From NCBI GenBank assembly GCA_016458225.1, contig JAEMGR010000023.1, forward strand, positions 1 through 64,000: a stretch of 64,000 nucleotides of DNA, read 5' to 3'. Below, piece after piece: positions 9,738-18,800 of the stretch. Within the stretch, counting starts at the first letter, position 1; the number at the start of each line of letters is the position of its first letter. Position numbers and translations under genes: made by a program. The notes under the pieces were generated by a model. The model did no database searches. It was not told the origin of the DNA and saw only the letters and a list, made by a program, of their open reading frames with translations. The DNA is from Myxococcaceae bacterium JPH2 (GTDB taxonomy: Bacteria; Myxococcota; Myxococcia; Myxococcales; Myxococcaceae).

Positions 9738-9911
9738 CCGCCCGCTGCACGGGGTCCTTGTCTTTCCATTTTGATGGCCATCTCCGACGATGCATGCCCC
9801 ATGTACGGAGGAGGGGGCCGCGCGGCATGGCGACTGCATCTCTAAGACTGACCGTCACCAGGGGCAGGCAGCTAGCTCGAACGCCCTGGTTGCCCAATCG
9901 GGGACGTCTAC

Positions 9912-10604
9912 TCAGCGCCTCCAGCCGCTTGAGCTTCGCCTCGGCAGGAAGAGGAGCAATAAAAGAAAGGACAGGGCCCTTCCGATGGACCTCACGGACA
10001 TGGGGCCGTGGCCTGCCATCCATAGCGCCCCAAGTCCCACCACCGCGACAGTGCCCCACCTCACCCGGGGGTCCGGTATCAATGACAGCAACGCGGTCCC
10101 TACCGTGGTGTGCTCACCCAAGCGGCTCCAACGGGAAGTCGCTCGCTCCTCTGCTCGCAACGCATCCAGCATCCGCCCGTAACGCTCGGACTCCTCGCGC
10201 CGCTCCGCTTCCGCTCGCGCCAATCCTCCTGCTTGCGCCGACGCTCGCTCCGCCTCCCTCGCCTCTCGCTGCGCCTTCCACCGCTCCGTGTTCGCCGCCT
10301 GCTGCTCCGGTGAACCCAGGTCCGCTCCGCACACGCCACACGTGGAGGCGAAGCGACCGTTCTCGGACTCGCAGTGCACGCACCTCGGGAAGTCCAGCGC
10401 CGGCTCCTCGTCCGTCAGCGCCAGCGGCTCCTGTCCCTTGAAGCGCTCCAGGTGTGCTTCCGGCACGCCTGTCTCCCCCGCCACCGCCTCTCGCTCCGAC
10501 AGCGCCTCGAACCGGCCACTGCTCTCCAACGACGAGGCCTGTGGCGCCCCTCGCTCGGGACGCTCCCGCTCCAGGTTCAGGAAGCGTGAGAGCCTCGACT
10601 TCAT
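9912..10604 (-). CDS. Zinc-ribbon membrane protein coupled to AAA+ ATPase
   Basis: A 230-residue protein. Its ATG (10604-10602) overlaps the stop of the upstream AAA+ gene as ATGA, so the two are translationally coupled. Residues ~75-95 hold two CxxC pairs (CVHC, then CGVC about 12 residues later), a zinc ribbon. A long charged Ala/Glu/Arg helix, probably a coiled coil, follows. The C-terminal third has one or two hydrophobic segments (VAVVGLGALWMAG; LSFLLLLLFL), so the protein is probably membrane anchored at its C-terminus. I do not recognise a named family. The coupling suggests it recruits the ATPase to the membrane or supplies its substrate. Confidence 0.7.
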   Translation of the reverse strand: MKSRLSRFLNLERERPERGAPQASSLESSGRFEALSEREAVAGETGVPEAHLERFKGQEPLALTDEEPALDFPRCVHCESENGRFASTCGVCGADLGSPEQQAANTERWKAQREAREAERASAQAGGLARAEAERREESERYGRMLDALRAEERATSRWSRLGEHTTVGTALLSLIPDPRVRWGTVAVVGLGALWMAGHGPMSVRSIGRALSFLLLLLFLPRRSSSGWRR

Positions 10605-12151
10605 GAGCTGGCCTCGCCCGTGACTCTGTCCGACGCGGGCCGGGTCCTCCCTCGCGCCCAGTCCCTCAAGCGGTCGATCTCCGACTTCATCGTCACCGAC
10701 AGCGGGAACGTCTCCTGGATGGCTCGCGCCAGGTGCCGCTGCTCCAGCTCCGTTCCCTCCGCGAAGGCTTCGTACAGTCCGGCAATCACTGCCTGCTCTA
10801 TCTCCGCGCCGCTGAAGCCCTCGGTCAGTTCCGCCAGCGCATCCAACCCGAAGTTCGCGGGGTGGCGCTTCCGGCGCTCCAGGTGGATGCGGAAGATGTC
10901 TCGCCGCTCGGCCTGCTCCGGCAGGTCGATGAAGAAGATTTCGTCGAAGCGTCCCTTGCGCAGCACCTCGGGCGGCAAGCCGTCGATGCGGTTCGCCGTG
11001 GCCACCACGAACACCGGCGCGGTCTTCTCCTGGAGCCACGTGAGCAGTGTCCCAAACACTCTCGCGGACACCCCGCTGTCCGCCGTGCTCGAGGACGCCA
11101 CCCCGGACAATCCCTTCTCAATCTCATCCACCCACAGCACCACCGGTGCCACGCTCTCCGCCACGCGGATGGCCTTGCGCAGGTTCTCCTCGGACGAACC
11201 AATCAGCCCGCTGAAGATTCGCCCCATGTCCAAACGCAAGAGCGGTAGGTTCCAGTGCGCCGACACCGCCTTCGCCGTGAGGCTCTTTCCACAGCCCTGC
11301 ACGCCCAACAACAACAACCCCCGAGGCTCGGGCAGACCGAACTGCCGTGCCCGTTCTCCGAAGGCCGCCGTGCGCTGACTCAGCCACGATTTCAGATTCC
11401 GCAGGCCGCCCACGCTCCCCAGGCTCTCCTCCGGCGGGTAGTACTCGAGCAAGCCGCTCTTGCGAATCACCTGCCGCTTCTCGTCCTGGATGCGCTTGAT
11501 GTCCTCCGGCCCCAACTTCCCATCCGCGACGATGGCCTTCGCGAAGGCGTTCTCCGCCTCCGACAACGTCAATCCCAGCGCCGCCTTGATGAGCTGATCC
11601 GCCGTCTCGCGCGACAGCTCCACCGTCGCCTTGTTGCCCTTGCGCACCAGCGCGACAATCTCTTTCAAGAGCCGCAAGAGGTCGTGGTAGTCCGGCAGCG
11701 GCACATCGACGACCGAGACTTCCTTCTCCAGCTCGATCGGAATGTTCAGCGTCGGCGACAGCAGGATGACCGTCGTGAAGGTACTCTTGAGGAAGTGCGC
11801 CAGCTCGCGCAGCGCGCGCACCACGCTCCGCTCCTCGAGATAGGGATGGAAGTCCTTGAGCACCACCAGCGCGGGCTCGTTCAGCTTCTCGATGGCCGCC
11901 AGCGCTTCGTGCGGGTCTCTCGTCGCCTCGGGCTGCGCGGGGCTTCGCGAGCCTCCCATGTTGCGCAGTCCTCGCGTGACGGACCAATGGAAGACGGCCT
12001 TGCCATGCGAGCGCGCCAGGTCCGCCAACACCGCCTCCACCCGGTGCTCCTCCCACGACACCAGGTAGAGCAGCGGATAGCGGGCCCGGATGAGGATATC
12101 GAGCTCCTCCAGCCACGGCGCGGTGGCGGGAGGACGCGGAGCGGGAGCCAT
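10601..12151 (-). CDS. Ycf46-like AAA+ ATPase
   Basis: A 516-residue cytoplasmic ATPase. The N-terminal ~230 residues resemble Ycf46 of cyanobacteria and plastids (IRARYPLLYLVSWEE, VFHWSVTRGL, ALVVLKDFHPYL). The AAA+ module follows: Walker A GVQGCGKS (283-290), Walker B VVLWVDEIEK (337-346), sensor 1 ATANRID, and arginine-finger region RKGRFDEIF. A C-terminal helical lid precedes a basic tail. Start candidates are ATG 12151 and ATG 12160; AGGGGG lies ten bases before the first and abuts the second, so I prefer 12151. It is the first gene of a two-gene unit with the zinc-ribbon protein. Ycf46 has been linked to CO2 or carbon metabolism in cyanobacteria; its role in heterotrophs is unknown. Confidence 0.85.
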   Translation of the reverse strand: MAPAPRPPATAPWLEELDILIRARYPLLYLVSWEEHRVEAVLADLARSHGKAVFHWSVTRGLRNMGGSRSPAQPEATRDPHEALAAIEKLNEPALVVLKDFHPYLEERSVVRALRELAHFLKSTFTTVILLSPTLNIPIELEKEVSVVDVPLPDYHDLLRLLKEIVALVRKGNKATVELSRETADQLIKAALGLTLSEAENAFAKAIVADGKLGPEDIKRIQDEKRQVIRKSGLLEYYPPEESLGSVGGLRNLKSWLSQRTAAFGERARQFGLPEPRGLLLLGVQGCGKSLTAKAVSAHWNLPLLRLDMGRIFSGLIGSSEENLRKAIRVAESVAPVVLWVDEIEKGLSGVASSSTADSGVSARVFGTLLTWLQEKTAPVFVVATANRIDGLPPEVLRKGRFDEIFFIDLPEQAERRDIFRIHLERRKRHPANFGLDALAELTEGFSGAEIEQAVIAGLYEAFAEGTELEQRHLARAIQETFPLSVTMKSEIDRLRDWARGRTRPASDRVTGEASS

Positions 12152-12375
12152 GGACACCATGCCCCCTGGTATAGCCCGCCCCAGGGCTGCCCGCGTTCCG
12201 GGGAGGGTGTTCAAGAAGGCTTCAGCTCTGCAACCAGGGAAGCCGAGAACACGGTTTGACGCACCGCGCGTGGCAACCGGTGCACACGCGGGGCGTCCAG
12301 TCGTCAACGGGTCGACGTTCGGCCGAGCCGCGGACTTCCCCACCCCTTCGAGCAGGGTGAGTCTTCGCGCTGCCC

Positions 12376-12762
12376 ATGCCCACGCGCAACCTCATCCTTC
12401 TCGTCGAAGACCATGCCGACAGCAGAGAGATGCTGGAGGAGTTCCTCACGCTCGAGGGCTTCAACGTGGAGGTCGCTATCAATGGACTCCACGCATGGGA
12501 GCGATTGAGGCGCCCGCCTCACCCGGACGTCATGCTGCTCGACTTGATGATGCCGGTGATGAGCGGTTGGGAGCTGATGGAGCGCATCCTCCAGGACCCC
12601 TCGCTGCGCCGCCTGCCCGTCATCGTCGTCTCCGGCGCGGGCGCCACCCGCCCCGCCCCCGACGGCATCCTCGCCTCCATCCCCAAGCCGCTGGACCTGG
12701 AGGAGCTGGTGCGCGCGCTGTCGCCCTTCCGGCCGCTGCGCGCGATGGAGGCGTCGTACTGA
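12376..12762 (+). CDS. Single-domain response regulator
   Basis: A 128-residue stand-alone receiver domain. The acidic pair (VEDH), phospho-acceptor Asp in VMLLDLMMP, switch Ser in VIVVSG and Lys in IPKPLD are all present, so it should be phosphorylated. There is no output domain, so it would act by protein contact or as a phosphate shuttle. It diverges from the AAA+ gene and converges, with a 3-base gap, on the small gene at 12766. No kinase gene is adjacent. Confidence 0.88.
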   Translation: MPTRNLILLVEDHADSREMLEEFLTLEGFNVEVAINGLHAWERLRRPPHPDVMLLDLMMPVMSGWELMERILQDPSLRRLPVIVVSGAGATRPAPDGILASIPKPLDLEELVRALSPFRPLRAMEASY

Positions 12763-12765
12763 GGT

Positions 12766-13038
12766 TCAGGAGAGCGAGGACGGAGGGAATGAACCCGAGG
12801 ACTCGGGCATGAGCAGCTCCGTCAATCGCAGCAATCCCTCGCGCTGCTCCAGCCGGTAGCGCACCCGGAAGCCCGAGGCCAGGACGGCCATGCCTGTCCA
12901 GCCGGGCTCCAGCGTCTCGCCCACGGGCAGTGTCACGGGGAGCGCCCCCAGCTCCGCCTGGAGTTGCTCTCGCATGGACGCGCTGAAGCCAGACAGCACC
13001 CGGAGCACCCGAGCATCGAGTTGGAGACGGAGGGCCAT
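12766..13038 (-). CDS. Small protein resembling the C-terminal domain of its neighbour
   Basis: A 90-residue cytoplasmic protein of unknown function. It starts MALRLQLDARVLRVL, has one helix (about 18-32) and then a strand pattern (AVLASGFRVRYRLE, LLRLTELLMPE). The same order, ALRL then a helix, then VEGVRVVLEV and LTASLVLIP, occurs in the last ~90 residues of the receiver protein encoded at 13228-13911. The two may share a fold; the helix-plus-hairpin layout is distantly like RelE/ParE but no toxin residues can be claimed. No good ribosome binding site is visible. Confidence 0.55.
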   Translation of the reverse strand: MALRLQLDARVLRVLSGFSASMREQLQAELGALPVTLPVGETLEPGWTGMAVLASGFRVRYRLEQREGLLRLTELLMPESSGSFPPSSLS

Positions 13039-13227
13039 GGTCCGTCACAAGCTGCGCACCTCAGGGTGACTGAACAAGACGGTCCCGTCGTCCAGGGAAC
13101 GCGTCGGCTTCCCATCCCCGCCGAGTCCAAGAAAGCCGGCAGTGTCCAGCAGCCAACGCTGGGGGTGGGGTTGTTCGTGACAAACCCTTGGCCGCCCTGG
13201 GGGGAAGCTGCTCTGCTCTCATCAGAC

Positions 13228-13911
13228 ATGTCCGGCCGGCAGCATCTGCTCCTCGTCGAGGATGACCGCGCGTGGCGAGAGGGCGTGGGACACGCCGCCC
13301 ACGCCGCGGGCTTCTCGGTGTCCCTGGCGACCGACGGCGCCGAGGCGCTCGACTGGTTGGGACGCAACCCGCGCCACCATCACCCCGACCTCATCTTGAT
13401 GGACATGGTGCCCCCGCGCGTGGACGGCTGGGCCCTGTATGGACGGCTGCGAACGGACGCGGCGCTGCGCCACCTGCCGCTCATGTTGATGTCCTCGGCC
13501 GAGAGTCCCCCTGACATGGCGCTGGGCGGCGTGGTGGACATCCTGCGCCGACCCGAGCGACCCGAGGCGCTCGTGGGCACGCTGTACCCACGCCTGCGTG
13601 ACTTGCGCCTGCGCGAGCGGCCCGAGGCGCCCGCGCCCTACGCGCTGCGCCTGCCCGACGAGAGCCTGTACGCGCTGCACGCCCTGCCCGCGCCGGTGCG
13701 GCACGCAGTGCGCCTGCACCTGCTGCGCGCCGCCGAGCTGGCCGCCACCGAGGCCCCTCGGACATCCCACTGGCTCATGGCCCTCCCCAGCGAGCAGCCG
13801 TCCCTGCTGGTGACCGTGGAGGGGGTCCGCGTGGTGCTGGAGGTGGATGACTCCACGCGCGCACTCACCGCCAGCCTGGTCCTCATCCCCTCGCACCTGC
13901 GCGACGCCTGA
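13228..13911 (+). CDS. Receiver-domain protein with atypical C-terminal domain
   Basis: A 227-residue protein. Residues 1-120 form a receiver: acidic pair VEDD, acceptor Asp in LILMDMVPP, switch Ser in LMLMSS. The conserved Lys that precedes a Pro is Arg here (DILRRPER), so signalling may be altered. Residues ~135-227 are a separate domain with helix-rich then strand-rich segments (VRHAVRLHLLRAAEL; LLVTVEGVRVVLEV) like the neighbouring 90-residue protein. It is not a recognised DNA-binding output. ATG 13228 is chosen because the receiver begins right after it; the ribosome binding site is poor. Confidence 0.75.
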   Translation: MSGRQHLLLVEDDRAWREGVGHAAHAAGFSVSLATDGAEALDWLGRNPRHHHPDLILMDMVPPRVDGWALYGRLRTDAALRHLPLMLMSSAESPPDMALGGVVDILRRPERPEALVGTLYPRLRDLRLRERPEAPAPYALRLPDESLYALHALPAPVRHAVRLHLLRAAELAATEAPRTSHWLMALPSEQPSLLVTVEGVRVVLEVDDSTRALTASLVLIPSHLRDA

Positions 13912-13962
13912 CGCGCTCAGGCGGTGCTTTCATCCAGTGCGCGGAACATCGGGCCGGTGGCT

Positions 13963-13978
13963 CGCGCGTCGACGCGCG
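13963..13978. other. Perfect 16-base palindrome
   Basis: CGCGCGTC followed directly by GACGCGCG, in the 212-base gap between the receiver gene and the HEAT-like gene. Loopless, so more like an operator than a terminator. In such G+C-rich DNA it could be chance. I see nothing else in this gap. Confidence 0.2.
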
Positions 13979-14123
13979 CGGACAAGGGCGACGTTGAAGT
14001 GGCCTCGAATTGCGTGAGGGTGACTGCCTGCACTACCTTGGTGGGGCACATCCCGCGTGTTCGCGGTCGGTCTCGCCAGCCGGTCCCAACTCGGCGTCTA
14101 GATTGCCCCTGCAGGCCCGTCTG

Positions 14124-15770
14124 GTGTGGTCCTCGCGCGAGAGCATCGCCGCGCAATTGGTTGCACTCCTGAAGTCAGAGCCCCGAGAGTCCGTCGACCT
14201 GAGGTTTCGCGCCCTCTCGTTGCTCGACATCTTCGGGAGCAACGAACAGATCCCCTTTCTACGGGAGCTGGCCTTCGACCCGCTCGAGCACTATCGCATC
14301 CGCGTCAACGCGCTGCGTGTGGCGACGAAGTACGGACTCACGCTCTCCGGTCGCGAGTTCGTGCAGCTCAGCGGAGACCCAGCCTATGGGATGTCTGTCA
14401 TCTCGGGCCTGCGCATGATGTTCGACATCGCGAGGCTCGAATCCCTCGATGACGCCCTGAAGGAGGAACTGCTCCAACTGTCTCCCAGAAAGAGGAGCAG
14501 CATCCTCAGCCTTTCAGGGCATGTCCCGCAGCCTCCTGAGCTGGAGGCGTGGCTGTTCGAACAGTGGTACCAGACCGATCGTCACCTGCTGGTGGCGCCG
14601 GATTCGGACATCCCCGAAGGAGCGATGCGCAACGTCAACATCGCGCTCGCCCATCGGGAGCGCCCCGAGGCGTGGCACTTGCTCTGTGAATGGAGTGAGG
14701 GGCTGAGCGACGAGCAGTGGGAGGAACTCCTGGGGCGCCGGTCCGGCCCGAGTCGCGAAGAGGTGGCGCGACTCGCGAATGCCTCCCGTGCTCTCCATCG
14801 TTTTGCCGCCAGGCGGCTCCTGCTCCCCCTCGCCGCGCTGCGAGCCCATTGGGGAGACGAGGAATTGCTGCGTCGGCTGGACCGTGTCATCCAGGCGGCG
14901 CACGTCGCGAGCATCGTGCCGCATTCCATGGTGGCACCTCCCAGGTTCTTCTCTCAGGCTGTGGAGTTGCTGGGAGAATGGGAGGTTGCCCGGCACCGCG
15001 TGTTGTACCGGCGCCTCTGTGATTTCAACCTGGCGCAGGCGGTGCGATTCCATCTGTACCAGCAGCTCCGAACAAGAGATCCGGCCGTGGCCGCACGTTG
15101 GGCGCTCGTCGCGTCGCACTACCCAGAGAACACGGAACTCCTCCAACGGATTCTGGATCGACCCTTGTCCCATACCCCGGTACCCGAAGATCGTCCCGTG
15201 CTCCTGGCGGCGCTCCGGGAAACCGAAGAGCGGGAGCAGTCTCTGGCGCTCTCCGGATTGCTTTCACTGGGCGAAAGCGGACCGGGATGGGTGGACCGAC
15301 TCCAATCCCTGTCGCACGCCGAGAGTCCGCACGTCCGCGTCCTCGCGCTCGCGGGGCTTGTTCAGCAAGGCCAGCGGGAATGGTTGGAACCACTCAGGCG
15401 GATGGCCGTCGATGACTCCGACCAGAGCGGTCGACGCACTGCCCTCGAATGGCTCGCCAAGTTGGATGCGGAGGTCAGCGGCCCCCTGTTCGCGAACCTC
15501 CTGCTCAAGGAGGTTTCGGAGCAAGACGCCAACCCCAGGGAGAAGCGGAGCCTCTTGAGTCATCCCGCGCTCGAAGCGCTGTCCCGGCGCGGAACGGCCG
15601 AAGACCTCTCCCTCCTGCTGGAAGCTCGGCTGGGTGGCTACTTCACCCAACACGTCGACAAACATTTCAGGCACCACCTTGCCCGCCAGGAGGGGGAGCC
15701 CGTCGCCGATTGGCCTCCGCGCAAGACCTCCGATAGCTGGTGTGAGGAGTGCCTGATGTACGAAGAGTAG
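14124..15770 (+). CDS. HEAT-like repeat protein, start uncertain
   Basis: About 548 residues of helical-repeat protein (short amphipathic helix pairs such as RFRALSLLDIFGSNEQIPFLREL, VRVLALAGLVQQGQREWLEPL), the pattern of HEAT/Armadillo scaffolds. There is no enzyme motif, signal peptide or membrane segment. The frame is open back to a TTG at 14010, but the first ~35 residues of that version look non-coding, so I take GTG 14124; neither start has a ribosome binding site. The true N-terminus may be shortened or lost. It ends with a Cys pair (CEEC) near the C-terminus. Function unknown. Confidence 0.6.
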   Translation: MWSSRESIAAQLVALLKSEPRESVDLRFRALSLLDIFGSNEQIPFLRELAFDPLEHYRIRVNALRVATKYGLTLSGREFVQLSGDPAYGMSVISGLRMMFDIARLESLDDALKEELLQLSPRKRSSILSLSGHVPQPPELEAWLFEQWYQTDRHLLVAPDSDIPEGAMRNVNIALAHRERPEAWHLLCEWSEGLSDEQWEELLGRRSGPSREEVARLANASRALHRFAARRLLLPLAALRAHWGDEELLRRLDRVIQAAHVASIVPHSMVAPPRFFSQAVELLGEWEVARHRVLYRRLCDFNLAQAVRFHLYQQLRTRDPAVAARWALVASHYPENTELLQRILDRPLSHTPVPEDRPVLLAALRETEEREQSLALSGLLSLGESGPGWVDRLQSLSHAESPHVRVLALAGLVQQGQREWLEPLRRMAVDDSDQSGRRTALEWLAKLDAEVSGPLFANLLLKEVSEQDANPREKRSLLSHPALEALSRRGTAEDLSLLLEARLGGYFTQHVDKHFRHHLARQEGEPVADWPPRKTSDSWCEECLMYEE

Positions 15771-15782
15771 GTCCACGAGAGA

Positions 15783-15806
15783 GTCGGGCGCCTGAGGCCG
15801 CCCGAC
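15783..15806. terminator. Hairpin after the HEAT-like gene
   Basis: GTCGGGCG pairs with CGCCCGAC (783-790 with 799-806 of this kilobase) around an 8-base loop, followed by CCTTCTCC. It starts 13 bases after the stop codon and 72 bases before the next start, a reasonable intrinsic terminator. Confidence 0.5.
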
Positions 15807-15877
15807 CCTTCTCCGTCGAAAAAGAGGGAAGAAAACGCCTGCTCCGCGTTCCCCCCGGAACCAAGGAGTGGACGAGC

Positions 15878-18800
15878 ATGCGTTTGAACTGGAATCCCCG
15901 GCCCGGGCTGGGGAGGTTGTGTGCACTGGTGTGCGCACTGGCCGCTGCGGCCTGTGGCGACATGGGCGCGCCCGCACCCGAAGAGACTCCCGACGACACC
16001 GTGATGGCCACGGCGCAGCCATTGGCCTTCTCGTCACCCATGAACTTCGACGAGCTGCGCGGCCTGCCCCTGGCGCCCTCCACGTTGGACATGACGGTGC
16101 AGGACCTGCTGCGCGTGCTGCCCTCTCCCCGCTTCGATGACCTGCGCGGGATCCTCACCACCAAGCACCAGCCCACGGACAAGGTGCGCCTGGTTTCTGC
16201 CTATGCCCGGGACTACCCGGTCTTCCTCAAGGGCAACCAGGCCCTGCTGCCCAACGCGGATGGCGTGTTCGCCACGCAGTCCCCCGTCATCACCTGGGAC
16301 ACCGTGGGCGGCGGCGCATGCAGCAGCACGCACGCCTGCGCGAAGCTCTACGAGCCCACCACGGAGCTGCAGGACTACGCCGCCATCGTCATCGTCGCGC
16401 CCCGCGTGGAGCTGGCTGGCGCCGTGGAGACGGGCGGCACGAGCCTCATCATCGCGACGGGCGAGTTCGACTCGCACGACTTTCCGCTGCGCACCACTCC
16501 GGGGCCTCGCCCCGCTGTCCCGGAGGCACCCGAGGGCCCTGTCGCTCCCTCCGGGCGAAATGGCCGCAACGCGGGCCAGTTCGTCCTCTACGCCAACGTG
16601 CTGCGCGGCGTGCGCGTCAACGCCACGGGTGAGAAGGGCGAGGACGGCAAGGATGGCAAGGATGGTCAGGCCACCGGCATCACGACCACGGTCACCGGCA
16701 GCCCCGGGCCCAATCCCTCGGTGACCTGCAAGCTGGGCACGATGGTCAAGTCTCCGCAGGGCGGCGGCAACGGCGGCGCGGCGGGGCGCTCGGGCGACGT
16801 CCTCGTCCGGTACACCGGCATCGTCGGGCGCGGTCTGGTGCGCGAGCCCCAGAAGTCCGCGTACGTCACGCCCGAGCAGTGCTTCACCGACTCGAACCTC
16901 CACTGCCAGAGCCTGAAGTGCCGGTGGAATCCCTCCATCGCGCTCTGCGACATGCTGACCGAGGCGGACAACGCCCAGTGCTCGGATGGCATCGACAACG
17001 ACCACAACGGCTACACGGACTGCGATGACTACGGCTGCAGCAAGAACCCGCACGTCACGGTGTGCCCGGATGCCTCCTGGTCGCAGCTCCAGAAGGAGGT
17101 CTCCGCCGAGGCGTGCAGTGACGGCGTGGACAACGACGGCGACGGGAAGGTGGACTGCGCGGATCCGCAGTGTGGCGTGCGCTCCATCTGCCAGGTGAGC
17201 CATGTCTCCAACGGCGAGTTCTCCGAGCAGGCCTGCTCCAACGGCATCGACGATGACGGCGATGGCTACACGGACTGCATGGACAATAGCTGCAAGGCCT
17301 CCGCGACCAACTGCGGCACCACGGGCGAGGGCGGCGAGGAGAAGTGCGCCGACGGGCTCGACAATGACAACGATGGCTTGCCGGACTGCGAGGACCCCGG
17401 CTGCTCCGGCACCGCCACGTGCAACTACGGACCGGCCATCGCCTTCACCAACGGCATGGAGGAGTCCACCGAGGCGGCCTGCACGGACGGCCTGGACAAC
17501 GACCTGGACGGCGACGTGGATTGCGCGGACCGCGAGTGCCAGGTGAACCCGCGCGTCACCTCGTGCGGCAGCGAGCGCACGCTTCAGAACTGCACGGACG
17601 GCATCGATAACGACGGCGACGGCCGCGTGGACTGCGCGGATCCGGGCTGCTCGGACAACCCCTACGTAAAGCTGTGCGATGCCCAGTACTACCCCTTCCT
17701 CCAGGAGAGCACGACCGCCACCTGCACGGACGGCATCGACAACGACGGGGACCACTACCCCGATTGCGCGGACTACCAGTGCCTCAACAACCCGCTGGTG
17801 GCCACCAGCGCGTGCGGCATCCAGGAGAACACCGTCGCCGCGTGCAGCGACGGCGTGGACAACGACGGCGATGGCCGCGTGGACTGCGCGGACGAGAACT
17901 GCGCCTACAACCCCTTCTACGGGGACATGCTGTGCCGCTCGACGGCGCAGACGGGCCATGACGTGTCGCTGAGCGCGCCGTACAACGGCCACTACACGGA
18001 CCTGGCCGCGGAGTTCATCAACCCCGCGCCGGCCATCGGCCGCTACGGCAAGCGTGGCAACCGCGCGAGCGTCACGGTGGGCGTCATCGTGCAGGAGGCC
18101 CCCACCGGCTCGTGCGAGTTCTACGACGACTATCTCTGCCAGCCGCACAACGAGACGCGCAATTGCTACGTCGGCCCCTCGGCCACCAACGGCACCGCGG
18201 GCGCCACCAGCACGCCGGGCACGCAGAAGGCCCTCCGCGTGGCGCGTCGAGACGTGGACATGCTGCGCGCGCTCCTGGCGCCGCAGACGTGGCGGGTGAG
18301 CGCCGCGCACGGCAACGCGCTCTTCAAGCGCGGCGAGCTGCAGCCGGCCTCGTTCCAGTACACGCAGGCCATCATGGAGATGAGCGGCATCCTGTCGCAG
18401 GCCAAGCTGGACTGTGACGTGCCGCCCACGGGCAAGCCCTTCCCGGACGTGTACCTGCACGGCGCGCTGTGCCCGGTCCTCCGGCACGACGTGACGAAGC
18501 TCAGCTACATCCAATCGCAGCGCAACTTCTTCGGGTTGGCCAAGGACACGCCGCTCAACCCGCACGTGCGCTACGAGCAGCGCCGCACGCAGTTCAACAC
18601 GCTGTACGGCGTGCTCGACAGCTCCGTGTCCAACTGGCTGACCTTGTCCAACGGCCTGCAGCTGACGGCTTGGATGACCCAGCACCAGGGCGAGCTGAAC
18701 AACGAGGTCATCGCCCTGGCGGCGGACCTCGCGACCGCGGACCAGCGCGTCACCGTGGCGGCCGCGTCCGCCAACGCGCTCCAGACGGCCATCGCCAACC

